This document shows positions 1-6,909 of a DNA stretch of 12,038 nucleotides, one piece after another. This stretch comes from Oscillospiraceae bacterium (lineage in GTDB: Bacteria > Bacillota > Clostridia > Oscillospirales > Ruminococcaceae). Each line of letters begins with the position of its first letter. Position 1 is the stretch's first letter. The stretch is taken from assembly GCA_029068025.1 (NCBI GenBank), contig JAIEDJ010000262.1:1-12038 (forward strand). Reading direction: 5' to 3'. The position numbers and the translations under genes are program-made. The notes under the pieces are model-generated. The model had not been told where the DNA came from. It made no database searches and saw only the letters and a list, made by a program, of their open reading frames with translations.

Positions 1-181
1 CCCTATCCCTCTCCCCCTCCTGCCCGCATTTTTCTGAAATGCAAACGGATAATTAGTCCTGTGGTTTATAGGCACACGCCGCCTACGCACACAGTGCTCG
101 TCACTATATATGATCAAATCCTTTTTAGGTTCACAAGACAGCCTAAGCCAATGTCAACATAATAAAACCGGAGATACCAAT
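1..181. other. Upstream region without a recognised gene
   Basis: The window opens in the region upstream of the helicase gene. The first 15 bases are pyrimidine-rich. I see no convincing coding frame, tRNA or strong promoter; an AT-rich TATATA stretch near 105-110 could be a -10 box but has no good -35 partner. The helicase reading frame stays open back to an ATG at 110, but that start has no ribosome binding site. Confidence 0.4.
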
Positions 182-2407
182 ATGGGACAAAACAATGTAT
201 TTTATCGGCTCGCACCGTTTATTCAGGATTATATCTACAGAAACAAGTGGGAAGAGCTGCGCGGGATCCAGGTCGCGGCGGCGGAGATAATATTCGATAC
301 CGACGACAATCTGCTGCTTACATCGGGCACAGCAAGCGGCAAGACCGAGGCGGCGTTTCTTCCCGTGCTCACGCAGCTTTGGGAGAACCCGTCGTGCAGC
401 GTCGGGGCGCTGTATGTATCTCCGCTCAAGGCGCTGATAAACGATCAGTTTGAGCGTCTTGAGGAACTGCTTGAGGAAGCGGATATCCCCGTTACCAAGT
501 GGCACGGCGATGCTTCTCCGACAGCGAAAAAGAAGCTGGTGAAAAATCCGCGCGGCGTTATGCAGACCACTCCCGAGAGCCTTGAGAGCCTGCTGATCAG
601 AAACAGCTCCAACGCCTACCGCCTTTTCTCCGATCTGCGCTTTATCATAATAGATGAAGTTCATTATTTTATGGACAACGACCGCGGACTTCAGCTGCTG
701 TCCGTTCTGGAGCGCCTTCAGCGGATCATCGGGATCGTTCCGCGAAGGATCGGGCTGTCCGCAACGCTCGGAGATACCGAAAACGCGGAAAAGTGGCTCT
801 GTACGGGCACGCCCTTTCCGTGCATAACCCCAAAGGTTGAAGAAAAGGGCAGAAAGATCCGCCTTTCTGTGAGGTTCTTCCCTGTTTCGGAAAAGCTCCC
901 GCACAGCGACAGCCGACAACTTCTCGAAAATTATTACAACTATTTATATGAAAGTACGCGCGGCAAGCGCTGTATTCTGTTCTCCAACAGCAAGGGCGAG
1001 GTAGAGGAAAACATCGCTCACATGAAGCGACTGTCCGAGAAAAATCACAGCAGCGACTGCTATCTTGTACATCACGCGAATATCTCCCCCGCTTTGAGGG
1101 AATTCGCCGAGCAGCGCATGAAATCGGGCGAACTGCCCGTATGCACAGGCGCTACCGTAACACTGGAGCTTGGCATTGATCTCGGACATCTTGAACGTAT
1201 AGTGCAGACGGGCTGTCCTCTGACAGTTTCGGGACTTGTTCAGCGGCTCGGACGGACGGGACGGCGCAGCGGTTCGGTCGGTGAAATGCGCTTCGCGTTT
1301 CGCTGGGATATGAGCCTGCCGCCGAGCGAGTTCTATAAGGATATCAATTGGGACTTTATGATGTGCACGGCGATGATACTGCTTTATACGCGCGAACGCT
1401 GGGTGGAACCGATGTATCTGCCAAAGCTGCCGTACAGCCTGCTGTTTCATCAGACAATGTCAATAATAGCAGCAAGCGGCGCGGTGCAGCCGAAGGATCT
1501 GGCGCGTCAGGTGCTGTCGCTCAGCGTTTTCAAGAATGTCAGCAAAGATGATTATCTTCTTTTGCTTCGCCATCTGCTGGAGAACGGTCAGCTTGAGCGT
1601 TCGGAGGAGAACGGGCTGATGATCGGCGAAAAGGGCGAGGCTACGGTGAACAGCTACGAGTTTCTGGCGGTATTCTCCGTGCCTATGGAATACACCGTTC
1701 GGTGCGGCTCCGAGGTGGTCGGCACGGTGCAGAACCCGTTCCCGCCGAAGTCGCAGTTTGCGCTTGCGGGAAATGCGTGGGAGGTCACGGAGCTTGACAA
1801 AAAGCACCTAGAGATCTACGTGAAGAAGATCGAGGGGATCTCCGCGAATATGTGGACGGACGTCGGCAACGAGTACGTTCACACCAAGGTGATGAAGAAA
1901 ATTCTGGAAGTCCTGCGCAGCGACGAGGATTACGCGTTTCTTGACGACTCCGCGAAAAAGCGGCTGACAGATATAAGAACGCTGTGCAGAAACGCTGCCG
2001 GCGGCGGCACGGAAGAACCGCTTGACGCGATAGCAAGCGGAGCGTTTTCCGAAGGAGAGCGGATAGTTCTTCCGATAAGCGGCACGGTGTTCGCGGTGTT
2101 CCCGTTTCTGGGTACGCGCGGAACTATGGCGCTGCTGTACGCGCTGCGCGAACGCGGATTCCAAGCGGAGGTATGGCTCCAGCGGTATATCCCCGTGTGC
2201 ATAGAGGTACACACCGATCTCGGCAAGGCGGCGGTCGTTGACGCGCTGAACGATATCAGGCAGAACGGCGCGGACAAGTACTCGTTCCGTATACCGGAGA
2301 ATTGCGAGATCACGGGAAAATTCAACGACTATATCCCGCGCGAGCTGCTTACAAAGCAGTATGTTGAGGACTATCTTGACACGGACGAGCTGAAGCTTAT
2401 CGAATAG
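182..2407 (+). CDS. Lhr-like DEVH-box ATP-dependent helicase
   Basis: A superfamily 2 helicase of 741 residues that probably unwinds or remodels nucleic acid in the cytoplasm. The helicase motifs are all present in order: Walker A SGTASGKT (Lys54), LYVSPLKAL (Ia), TTPESLE (Ib), IIDEVH (Asp158-His161), LSAT (193-195), a motif V segment TLELGIDLG, and the arginine-finger motif QRLGRTGRR from residue 354. After the two RecA-like domains come a winged-helix-like stretch and a beta-rich stretch around SVPMEYTVRCGSEVVGT, the order seen in the Lhr core. It is shorter than the usual Lhr core (roughly 850-900 residues) and has no long C-terminal extension. The start at 182 is preferred because CCGGAG lies 8 bases upstream; the ATG at 110 lacks such a site. 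The next gene follows after 18 bases, which suggests an operon. Bacterial Lhr proteins have been linked to DNA repair, but the exact role here is unknown. Confidence 0.85.
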   Translation: MGQNNVFYRLAPFIQDYIYRNKWEELRGIQVAAAEIIFDTDDNLLLTSGTASGKTEAAFLPVLTQLWENPSCSVGALYVSPLKALINDQFERLEELLEEADIPVTKWHGDASPTAKKKLVKNPRGVMQTTPESLESLLIRNSSNAYRLFSDLRFIIIDEVHYFMDNDRGLQLLSVLERLQRIIGIVPRRIGLSATLGDTENAEKWLCTGTPFPCITPKVEEKGRKIRLSVRFFPVSEKLPHSDSRQLLENYYNYLYESTRGKRCILFSNSKGEVEENIAHMKRLSEKNHSSDCYLVHHANISPALREFAEQRMKSGELPVCTGATVTLELGIDLGHLERIVQTGCPLTVSGLVQRLGRTGRRSGSVGEMRFAFRWDMSLPPSEFYKDINWDFMMCTAMILLYTRERWVEPMYLPKLPYSLLFHQTMSIIAASGAVQPKDLARQVLSLSVFKNVSKDDYLLLLRHLLENGQLERSEENGLMIGEKGEATVNSYEFLAVFSVPMEYTVRCGSEVVGTVQNPFPPKSQFALAGNAWEVTELDKKHLEIYVKKIEGISANMWTDVGNEYVHTKVMKKILEVLRSDEDYAFLDDSAKKRLTDIRTLCRNAAGGGTEEPLDAIASGAFSEGERIVLPISGTVFAVFPFLGTRGTMALLYALRERGFQAEVWLQRYIPVCIEVHTDLGKAAVVDALNDIRQNGADKYSFRIPENCEITGKFNDYIPRELLTKQYVEDYLDTDELKLIE

Positions 2408-2425
2408 GCAGAACCGGAGGTGAAT

Positions 2426-3451
2426 ATGTTCGACATAATAATTATCGGCGCGGGACCCGCAGGCTGTACCGCCGCGAAAACTCTTTCCGAAAAGGGATAC
2501 AATGTTCTTCTGACCGAGAAATTCAAATTGCCCAGGTACAAATCCTGTTCGGGTCAGCTTATCAAAAAAAGCCTTGATCTGGTGACGGAATATTTCGGCG
2601 AGCCCGTACCCAAGCTTGCAATGTGTACTCCAACGGAAAACCGCGGAATGATATTTACCGATGACAAGGGCGAAACGTTCCGCTTTGAGCAGTCGGGGCT
2701 TAACGTGTGGCGCAGCACATTCGACAATTGGCTTGCCGAAAAAGCAGCGCAGTCCGGTGCGGAGATCCGTGACAACACAACGGCAATATCGGCGGCGGAG
2801 GATAACGGCATAGTCACAGTAACGTTAAAGGGCAGGGAAACGCACACAGAACAGGCGCGTTATGTTATAGACTGCGAGGGCACGGTGGGCGCTTTCAAGC
2901 GGAAAATATTGAATATTCGCACTCCGTACATATTGACTTTCCAAACGTTCAATCAAGGAGTTATTGATCTTGATCCTCATTATTTTTACGCGTTTTTGCA
3001 GCCCGGGTTATCCGAATATGATGCGTGGTTCAACGTCAAAGACGAGCAGCTTGTGCTTGGCGTCGCGGTCAGGGAAAAAAGCAATATTCAACATTATTAC
3101 ACGCAGTTTATTTCGTATATGGAACGAAATTACGGGCTGAAAATCGAGCGGCAGCACAAAACCGACAGGTGGATAATGCCGCATATCCGCCCCGATCATT
3201 CAATTGATCACGGAGCCGGAAGAATTTTGTTCGCGGGAGAGATCGCGGGATTTTTAAACCCTATGGGCGAGGGGATCTCGGCGGCGATGGAGAGCGGATA
3301 CCACGCCGCTGTTTCGATAGAAAACAATTTCGACGACCCGAATTCGGTTCGCTGCGATTACAAGGAAAAAACCACCGCGCTTTATGATTATATGAAGCGC
3401 CAGTGGAGACTTATCGCGCGAATGACGGATACTTTTAAAGAAATGCGCTAA
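2426..3451 (+). CDS. Geranylgeranyl reductase family FAD-dependent oxidoreductase
   Basis: A 341-residue flavoprotein. The N-terminus has a Rossmann FAD-binding fold with GAGPAG at residues 8-13, followed by an acidic residue at the end of the second strand (LLTEK). PRYKSCSGQ corresponds to the PxxKxCGG segment typical of the geranylgeranyl reductase family, with SG in place of GG. A second FAD motif, FAGEIAGFLNPMGEGIS, starts at residue 269 (GE where many relatives have GD). These proteins reduce isoprenoid chains or related double bonds; the substrate here cannot be read from sequence. The ATG at 2426 is chosen because GGAGG ends 5 bases before it; the GTG at 2420 overlaps that site. The gene is probably cotranscribed with the helicase, although no functional link is evident. 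No membrane span is obvious. Confidence 0.8.
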   Translation: MFDIIIIGAGPAGCTAAKTLSEKGYNVLLTEKFKLPRYKSCSGQLIKKSLDLVTEYFGEPVPKLAMCTPTENRGMIFTDDKGETFRFEQSGLNVWRSTFDNWLAEKAAQSGAEIRDNTTAISAAEDNGIVTVTLKGRETHTEQARYVIDCEGTVGAFKRKILNIRTPYILTFQTFNQGVIDLDPHYFYAFLQPGLSEYDAWFNVKDEQLVLGVAVREKSNIQHYYTQFISYMERNYGLKIERQHKTDRWIMPHIRPDHSIDHGAGRILFAGEIAGFLNPMGEGISAAMESGYHAAVSIENNFDDPNSVRCDYKEKTTALYDYMKRQWRLIARMTDTFKEMR

Positions 3452-3468
3452 GGCAAGTGTGCCTTTTT
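3450..3468 (+). terminator. Probable intrinsic terminator of the helicase-flavoprotein operon
   Basis: A 6-bp stem AAGGCA / TGCCTT with a 4-base loop (AGTG) overlaps the flavoprotein stop codon and runs into TTTTT, followed by another T-rich run. The stem is short, so termination may be partial. Confidence 0.6.
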
Positions 3469-3489
3469 CATTATTTTTTCGCTTTATTA

Positions 3490-3518
3490 TTGACTTTTTC
3501 CCGAATATATCTTATAAT
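3490..3518 (+). promoter_or_regulatory. Sigma-A promoter of the propeller/HD-GYP gene
   Basis: TTGACT at 3490-3495 and a perfect TATAAT at 3513-3518 are separated by 17 bp. The start codon lies 36 bases after the -10 box, with GGAGG in between, so the leader is short and leaves no room for a riboswitch. Confidence 0.8.
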
Positions 3519-3554
3519 AAAAATGTATGACTTGTTATTATCGGAGGAATCACT

Positions 3555-6482
3555 ATGCGGCGGAATTTGTTTGCTGTCCTCGGTGCAGCCATATGCTGTG
3601 CCGCGGTTCTTATATCGGCTTTCAGCTCTCTTGGCGGACGCGCTTTTGCTGCGGAGGAAAACGCATACGGAGCGGCGGCATATATCCTGTATGACAACAG
3701 CAGCGGACTTCCCACGTCCGAAGCAAACGCCATTGTCCAGTCTAAGGACGGCTTTATCTGGATCGGCGGCTACAGCGGTCTAATACGCTATGATGGCATA
3801 GATTTCACGCGGTTTGATTCCTCATACGGTATCACGACTGTCGTCAGCCTGTACATAGATTCTTCGGAGCGCCTGTGGATCGGCACCAGCGACAGCGGCG
3901 CGGTGCTGTACGATAAGGGTGAATTCCATTTCTACGGAAGAAACGAGGGGCTTGATTCTCTCTTTATCCACGCGATCACCGAGGACGCAAACGGTAACAT
4001 CATTTTCGGAACTACCGAGGGGGTCATAGCTATCGACACCGAAGGCAAGATCCGCAAGATCGACGATCCGCGTATCAATGGAGAATATGTCTGCGAGGTC
4101 ATCCGCGACGACAGCGGAACTGTTTACGGAACGACGCTCGGCGGCGCGTTTTTTTCGGTGGACGATCTCACAGTGACCGATTTTGTCTCGGGAGAAGGTC
4201 TTGACGCAAACTGCATCTGCCCCGATCCCGACAACAAGGGATATGTCTACGTGGGAACTCACGGCTCAAGGGTATACTACGGAAAGCTGTCCGACGGAAT
4301 GGCTGACCGCCGTGTGCTCTCAGCCGCTCCGCAGACCAATATAAACGCGATACGCTGCGCCAAGGACGGGACGGTGTGGGTATGCGCGGACAACGGCATT
4401 GGTTATTTTGACACTGATGGCGATTACTCGGAGATGAAGAACACTCCGATGAACAATTCCGTTGACGAGATGATGCAGGACTATGAGGGAAACCTTTGGT
4501 TCGCGTCGTCAAGGCAGGGTATCATGAAAATAGTAGGCAGCGAGTTCACCGACATTATGAAGGAGTCGGGACTTGGCTCCGCTGTCGTGAATTCCACCTG
4601 CGTATACAACGGCAATTTATACATCGGCGCGGACACCGGGCTGTTCATTCTTGACGAAAACAACCGCCCCGTTGAAAACGAGTTCACGGAGTTCCTCAGC
4701 GGCATACGCATACGCTGCATAACCGAGGATTCGCGCGGCGATCTGTGGCTTTGCACCTACGGCGACACCGGACTTGTCCGTTTCAGCGCGGACGGCTCGT
4801 ATAAATGCTATAACACCGATTCGGGCATGATCTCCAACCGCGCGAGGGCGGTCACGGAGCTTTCGGACGGCACCATAGCGGCAGCCATGAGCGGAGGACT
4901 GAACCTTATCCGCAACGGGGAGATCGCCGCAAGATATACCGAGAAAGACGGTATCTCAAACACGGAGATCTTAAGCGTCTGCGAAGGAGACAACGGAAAG
5001 ATCCTTCTCGGGACTGACGGCGGAGGATTGTATATTATTGACGGAGATAATGAACTCAAGCAGTTTGACATCGACGACGGTCTGAGATCGGAGATCATTC
5101 TGCGCATAAAAAAGGATCCCGTGCGCGGGATCTACTGGATAATCACCAGCAACTCCATTTCTTATATGGAAAACGAAAAGATCACCACCATCAAGAATTT
5201 CCCCTACTCCAACAATTTCGATATGTACTTCGACAAGGACGGCGGCATATGGGTGTTAAGCAGCAACGGTATCTATATCATCAACGGCGATAATCTTAAG
5301 AACGACGCAAATATGGAATACACGTTCTACAACATAAGCTCCGGACTGCCGAGCATACCGACGGCGAATTCGCGCAGCTGCCTTGCCGAGGACGGCACGC
5401 TCTATATCGCCGGCTCTGCCGGAGTAAGCAGCGTCAACATCAACACCGCGGCGAGAAACTCAAACGTGGACATAAAGCTGGTCGTACCGTTTGTCGAGAT
5501 CGACGACAAGCAGGTCATGATCGACGGCGACACGATAACGATCCCCGCCAGCTGCAAAAGACTGACGATATACGGCTACGCGCTGAGCTACAAGCTCGGC
5601 AATCCAACCGTCAGCTATCGTCTTGACGGATTCGACACGGACAGCACCGAGGTCTCCAAAAACGATATGCAGCCCGTAAGCTATACGAATCTTGACAGCG
5701 GAACCTATACGTTCAGATTGTCGGTTCTGAACTCCCTTACCGGAAAGGAAGAAAAGACTATCTCCGTGACCATCATCAAGGAGAAAGCGTTCTATGAATA
5801 CTTCTGGTTCAAGGCGCTTGTCATTGTCTCAGGCGCAGGCGCAATACTCCTCGCCGTAATGCTTTATATCCGCTATAAAAATAAGAAATTCCGTGCGGAA
5901 CAGGAAAAGACCGAGACCATGACACATCAGATAATCATGGCGTTCGCAAAATGTATCGACTTCAAGGACAAATACACGAACGGTCACTCTCTGCGCGTCG
6001 CGGAGTATTCCGAGAAGATCGCGAAAAAAATGGGCTATGACAAAAGGGAAGTCAAAAACATCAAAAATATCGCACTGCTGCACGATATAGGAAAGATCAC
6101 GATCCCCACGCGGATAATCAACAAGCCCACCAAGCTCACCGATGAGGAATTCGAGATCGTAAGACAGCACACCACAAACGGCTATGATATCCTCAAGGAG
6201 ATAGAGAACTTCCCGAACCTCGCACTTGGCGCTATATATCATCACGAGCATATTGACGGCAGCGGATATCCTAAAGGATTAAAGGGTGACGAGATCCCGC
6301 TGATCGTTCAGATAATCGCCGTTGCGGATTCCTTTGACGCGATGTATTCCACACGCACCTACCGCAAGCAGATGGAGATGGACGACGTTGTGGAGGAGCT
6401 TAAGCGCGGCGCGGGAACGCAGCTTAACGCCGACATAGTAAAAGTTCTGCTTGAATTGATAGAAAGCGGCGAGATCGCATAA
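3555..6482 (+). CDS. Membrane sensor: beta-propeller repeats, Y_Y_Y-like domain and HD-GYP phosphodiesterase domain
   Basis: A 975-residue signalling protein with an extracytoplasmic sensor and a cytoplasmic enzyme domain. Residues 1-32 form a signal peptide or anchor (MRRNL, hydrophobic core, AFA). From about residue 40 to 640 I count 14 repeats of the two-component-regulator propeller type, for example IWIGGYSGLIRYDG, LWIGTSDSGAVLYDKG and ILLGTDGGGLYIIDGD, enough for two seven-bladed propellers. Residues about 663-746 resemble a Y_Y_Y domain (VSYRLDGFDTD, SGTYTFRLS). A membrane span follows at about 754-776, then an HD-GYP domain with His811, HDIGK (His843-Asp844), HHEHIDGSGYP (896-906) and Asp925 in VADSFDAM. 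All expected metal and signature residues are present, so an active cyclic di-GMP phosphodiesterase is likely. The start is supported by GGAGG seven bases upstream. Similar sensors usually end in histidine kinase plus AraC domains; here the output is HD-GYP. The ligand is unknown; propellers of this type often sense glycans. Confidence 0.88.
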   Translation: MRRNLFAVLGAAICCAAVLISAFSSLGGRAFAAEENAYGAAAYILYDNSSGLPTSEANAIVQSKDGFIWIGGYSGLIRYDGIDFTRFDSSYGITTVVSLYIDSSERLWIGTSDSGAVLYDKGEFHFYGRNEGLDSLFIHAITEDANGNIIFGTTEGVIAIDTEGKIRKIDDPRINGEYVCEVIRDDSGTVYGTTLGGAFFSVDDLTVTDFVSGEGLDANCICPDPDNKGYVYVGTHGSRVYYGKLSDGMADRRVLSAAPQTNINAIRCAKDGTVWVCADNGIGYFDTDGDYSEMKNTPMNNSVDEMMQDYEGNLWFASSRQGIMKIVGSEFTDIMKESGLGSAVVNSTCVYNGNLYIGADTGLFILDENNRPVENEFTEFLSGIRIRCITEDSRGDLWLCTYGDTGLVRFSADGSYKCYNTDSGMISNRARAVTELSDGTIAAAMSGGLNLIRNGEIAARYTEKDGISNTEILSVCEGDNGKILLGTDGGGLYIIDGDNELKQFDIDDGLRSEIILRIKKDPVRGIYWIITSNSISYMENEKITTIKNFPYSNNFDMYFDKDGGIWVLSSNGIYIINGDNLKNDANMEYTFYNISSGLPSIPTANSRSCLAEDGTLYIAGSAGVSSVNINTAARNSNVDIKLVVPFVEIDDKQVMIDGDTITIPASCKRLTIYGYALSYKLGNPTVSYRLDGFDTDSTEVSKNDMQPVSYTNLDSGTYTFRLSVLNSLTGKEEKTISVTIIKEKAFYEYFWFKALVIVSGAGAILLAVMLYIRYKNKKFRAEQEKTETMTHQIIMAFAKCIDFKDKYTNGHSLRVAEYSEKIAKKMGYDKREVKNIKNIALLHDIGKITIPTRIINKPTKLTDEEFEIVRQHTTNGYDILKEIENFPNLALGAIYHHEHIDGSGYPKGLKGDEIPLIVQIIAVADSFDAMYSTRTYRKQMEMDDVVEELKRGAGTQLNADIVKVLLELIESGEIA

Positions 6483-6548
6483 CAGCACGGGCGGGGATAT
6501 GATCCCCGCCCGTCAGACTGTAGAAAAAGGTCAACGTTTTAAAGGTGC

Positions 6549-6664
6549 AGGAGAAATTTCAAAAAGCAGTCCCGCTCGGCGTAACGGAGCGCGAAGCGCG
6601 GAGTGGAGCCGAGTGGGGCTGGCTAGTGCGTTGCGAAGCAACGCACGGTTTTGAAATTTCTTTT
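6549..6664 (+). repeat. Three-way-junction repeat, copy 1
   Basis: The outer stem pairs AGGAGAAATTTCAAAA (6549-6564) with TTTTGAAATTTCTTTT (6649-6664), with two G-U pairs. Hairpin A pairs AGTCCCGCTCGGC (6568-6580) with GCCGAGTGGGGCT (6608-6620), 13 pairs including G-U. Hairpin B is a perfect 9-bp stem GTGCGTTGC / GCAACGCAC with loop GAA (6626-6646). It closely resembles copy 2 at 9383-9491 in the opposite orientation. It is flanked at 6530-6543 and 6681-6694 by a 14-base direct repeat. Confidence 0.8.
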
Positions 6665-6680
6665 AAATAACTAGCCCCTC

Positions 6681-6716
6681 GTCAACGTTTTAAAACCAGC
6701 CAAGATCAACATTTTA
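6681..6716 (+). repeat. Short direct-repeat units flanking repeat copy 1
   Basis: GTCAACGTTTTAAA occurs at 6530-6543, left of repeat copy 1, and again at 6681-6694 on its right. The related unit AGCCAAGATCAACATTTTA follows at 6698-6716. Two longer relatives lie beside repeat copy 2 on the minus strand (9537-9557 and 9495-9516). The 14-base pair could be a target-site duplication or part of a tandem unit in the element's border. Confidence 0.6.
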
Positions 6717-6781
6717 GGGGTTTATCTACAAGCTGACGGGCGGGAATTATATCCCCGCCCGTCTTGTCATTCAAAAATACT

Positions 6782-6897
6782 TTGTGCAGCACTGCTTTCC
6801 CGATAAAAGCATTGCGGCGGACTTACCTCCTTCCTAGCCGGCTCCCGGCTATAGAGCACGGTTTTTATATTTATCAGGACAAGCGCATTGCTGCGCT
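6782..6897 (-). other. Possible structured RNA downstream of the secreted-protein gene
   Basis: Read on the minus strand after the stop of the gene at 6910, three helices can form. The first is a 6-bp hairpin AGCGCA / TGCGCT with loop GCAA (6882-6897). The second is a long-range helix CCTGATAA (6871-6878) with TTATCGGG (6799-6806), eight pairs with one G-U. Inside it is a 7-bp hairpin TAGCCGG / CCGGCTA around a 3-base loop (6835-6851). The G-U pair would be a C-A mismatch on the plus strand, which favours a minus-strand RNA. An AAGGAGG sequence (6825-6831, minus) is followed only by a short 13-codon frame. The region may be a 3' untranslated structure or weak terminator; I recognise no known RNA family. 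Confidence 0.35.
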
Positions 6898-6909
6898 GTA
6901 CTACAAGCT

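Larger units (their letters stand above)
6487..6762. repeat. 276-bp composite element with imperfect 44-nt terminal inverted repeats
   Basis: The left end (6487-6530) and the right end read on the minus strand (6762-6719) match at about 37 of 44 positions. Each end starts with a 27-nt self-complementary block: 12-bp arms ACGGGCGGGGAT / ATCCCCGCCCGT on the left, 9-bp arms ACGGGCGGG / CCCGCCCGT on the right. Each block is followed by a CAG-2nt-TGTAGA stretch. The interior holds the three-way-junction repeat at 6549-6664 and three short AACRTTTTA-type units. The element lies between convergent genes (HD-GYP on +, secreted protein on -). The end hairpins could act as terminators, but neither has a good T-tract. 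No transposase frame fits inside. Confidence 0.65.

Noticed and set aside
110..181. Helicase start at the ATG at 110
   Set aside because: No ribosome binding site precedes it, the extra 24 residues look unrelated to the helicase fold, and the ATG at 182 has CCGGAG at good spacing.
6487..6513. Perfect GC-rich hairpin as an intrinsic terminator of the HD-GYP gene
   Set aside because: No T-tract follows on either strand; it is better described as the end of a composite inverted-repeat element, though some termination cannot be excluded.
6541..6670. Repeat copy 1 as an independent small gene
   Set aside because: It is open for about 40 codons but has no credible start with a ribosome binding site; the structural repeat explains it better.
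6812..6831. Similarity of the minus-strand segment GGAGGTAAGTCC to the RNase P RNA motif GAGGAAAGTCC
   Set aside because: Only this short stretch matches; the other conserved RNase P regions and the required length are absent.
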